Below, piece after piece: positions 15,096 to 15,567 of a DNA stretch of 15,567 bases. The translations under genes were made by a program, and so were the position numbers. Below the pieces are notes generated by a model, which saw nothing but the letters and a program-made list of their open reading frames with translations, ran no database searches and had not been told where the DNA came from. Source of the DNA: JAIOIW01 sp050304175 (lineage in GTDB: Bacteria > Pseudomonadota > Alphaproteobacteria > Rhizobiales > Rhizobiaceae); assembly GCA_050304175.1 (NCBI GenBank), contig JBNLDE010000181.1, positions 1 through 15,567 on the forward strand, in the 5' to 3' direction. Position 1 is the stretch's first letter, and each line of letters opens with the position of its first letter.

Positions 15096-15567
15096 CTACT
15101 GCGGACACATGTCGTCGCGGCTGACGCCGGCGACCTTGACCGGTTTCTTCATCGCATCGCGGCGGAAAGGCTCGCCAAGTTCCTGATTTAGAATGACCTC
15201 GATGAAGGTTGTGACCTTTACCTTCATCTGGGCGTCGATCGCCCGTGAAAGCGCTTCGGTCAATTCGGCCATGGTGGTCGCCTGGACGCCCTGGAGCCCG
15301 CATGCCCGCGCGATGGCCGCATAGCTGACATCGAGATCGAGCTCGGTCCCGACGAAATTGTCGTCATACCAGAGCGTCGAATTGCGCTTTTCCGCGCCCC
15401 ATTGATAGTTGCGGAACACCACCATGGTGATCGCCGGCCATCCGTCACGGCCGCAGGCGGTCATTTCGTTCATGGAAATGCCGAAAGCGCCGTCGCCAGC
15501 GAAACCGACCACCGGTGTATCGGGACAGGCGATCTTGGCGCCGAGGATCGACGGAAAGCAATAACCG
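15096..15567 (-). CDS. xsc: Sulfoacetaldehyde acetyltransferase Xsc, C-terminal part
   Basis: Only the last 157 or so codons are in the window; the gene runs off the right edge. The visible part begins GYCFPSILGAKIACPD and carries the thiamine diphosphate/Mg motif GDGAFG through to the Asn of FRNYQWGAEK, then ends with EPFRRDAMKKPVK, features I associate with Xsc rather than acetolactate synthase. Xsc splits sulfoacetaldehyde with phosphate into acetyl phosphate and sulfite, the key step in taurine and other C2-sulfonate degradation. It usually works with pta and taurine or sulfoacetaldehyde-forming enzymes, which would lie beyond the edge. A related ThDP enzyme such as a sulfopyruvate decarboxylase or acetolactate synthase homologue remains possible. 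Confidence 0.87.
   Translation of the reverse strand, partial: GYCFPSILGAKIACPDTPVVGFAGDGAFGISMNEMTACGRDGWPAITMVVFRNYQWGAEKRNSTLWYDDNFVGTELDLDVSYAAIARACGLQGVQATTMAELTEALSRAIDAQMKVKVTTFIEVILNQELGEPFRRDAMKKPVKVAGVSRDDMCPQ

Overview
The window is GC-rich, gene-dense DNA from an alphaproteobacterium, probably close to the Rhizobiales/Hyphomicrobiales or a related order. The evidence is the fused ispDF gene, the nifR3(dusB)-ntrB-ntrC operon, and the order ppiD-trpD-trpC-moaC-moeA diverging from tpiA-secG. No genus can be named from the sequence alone. I see no insertion sequence, CRISPR array, tRNA or rRNA.

Layout. Positions 1-398 hold no convincing gene, but 42-269 can fold extensively and may be an undescribed structured RNA. 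From 5887 down to 399 a compact minus-strand operon encodes a membrane-anchored PpiD/SurA-like chaperone, TrpD and TrpC of tryptophan synthesis, and MoaC and MoeA of molybdenum cofactor synthesis. Its genes overlap or lie 3-43 nt apart. A 246-nt divergent promoter region separates it from tpiA (triosephosphate isomerase) and secG on the plus strand. A strong intrinsic terminator follows secG, then comes a periplasmic L,D-transpeptidase.

Convergent to this on the minus strand are ispDF (MEP isoprenoid pathway) and cinA/pncC, which share an ATGA overlap. Diverging from ispDF is the plus-strand operon dusB-ntrB-ntrC: tRNA dihydrouridine synthase plus the nitrogen two-component system, joined by ATGA and TGATG overlaps. 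A minus-strand alpha/beta hydrolase ends 9 nt after ntrC. A 78-aa stand-alone Lrp/AsnC effector-binding domain (plus) follows, and finally the C-terminal part of xsc (sulfoacetaldehyde acetyltransferase, minus), cut by the window edge.

Most of the window is ordinary housekeeping. The points most worth a second look are: the unassigned fold at 42-269, whose closing stem competes with a downstream hairpin; TrpC, where the usually invariant catalytic Glu of the IAEIKKASPSKG motif is Ala; an AT-rich, rare-codon island near the 3' end of dusB; a perfect inverted repeat upstream of dusB; absence of the usual neighbours lexA, pyrG and ntrYX; and the hydrolase / AsnC-domain / xsc group that may form a sulfonate-related accessory region.
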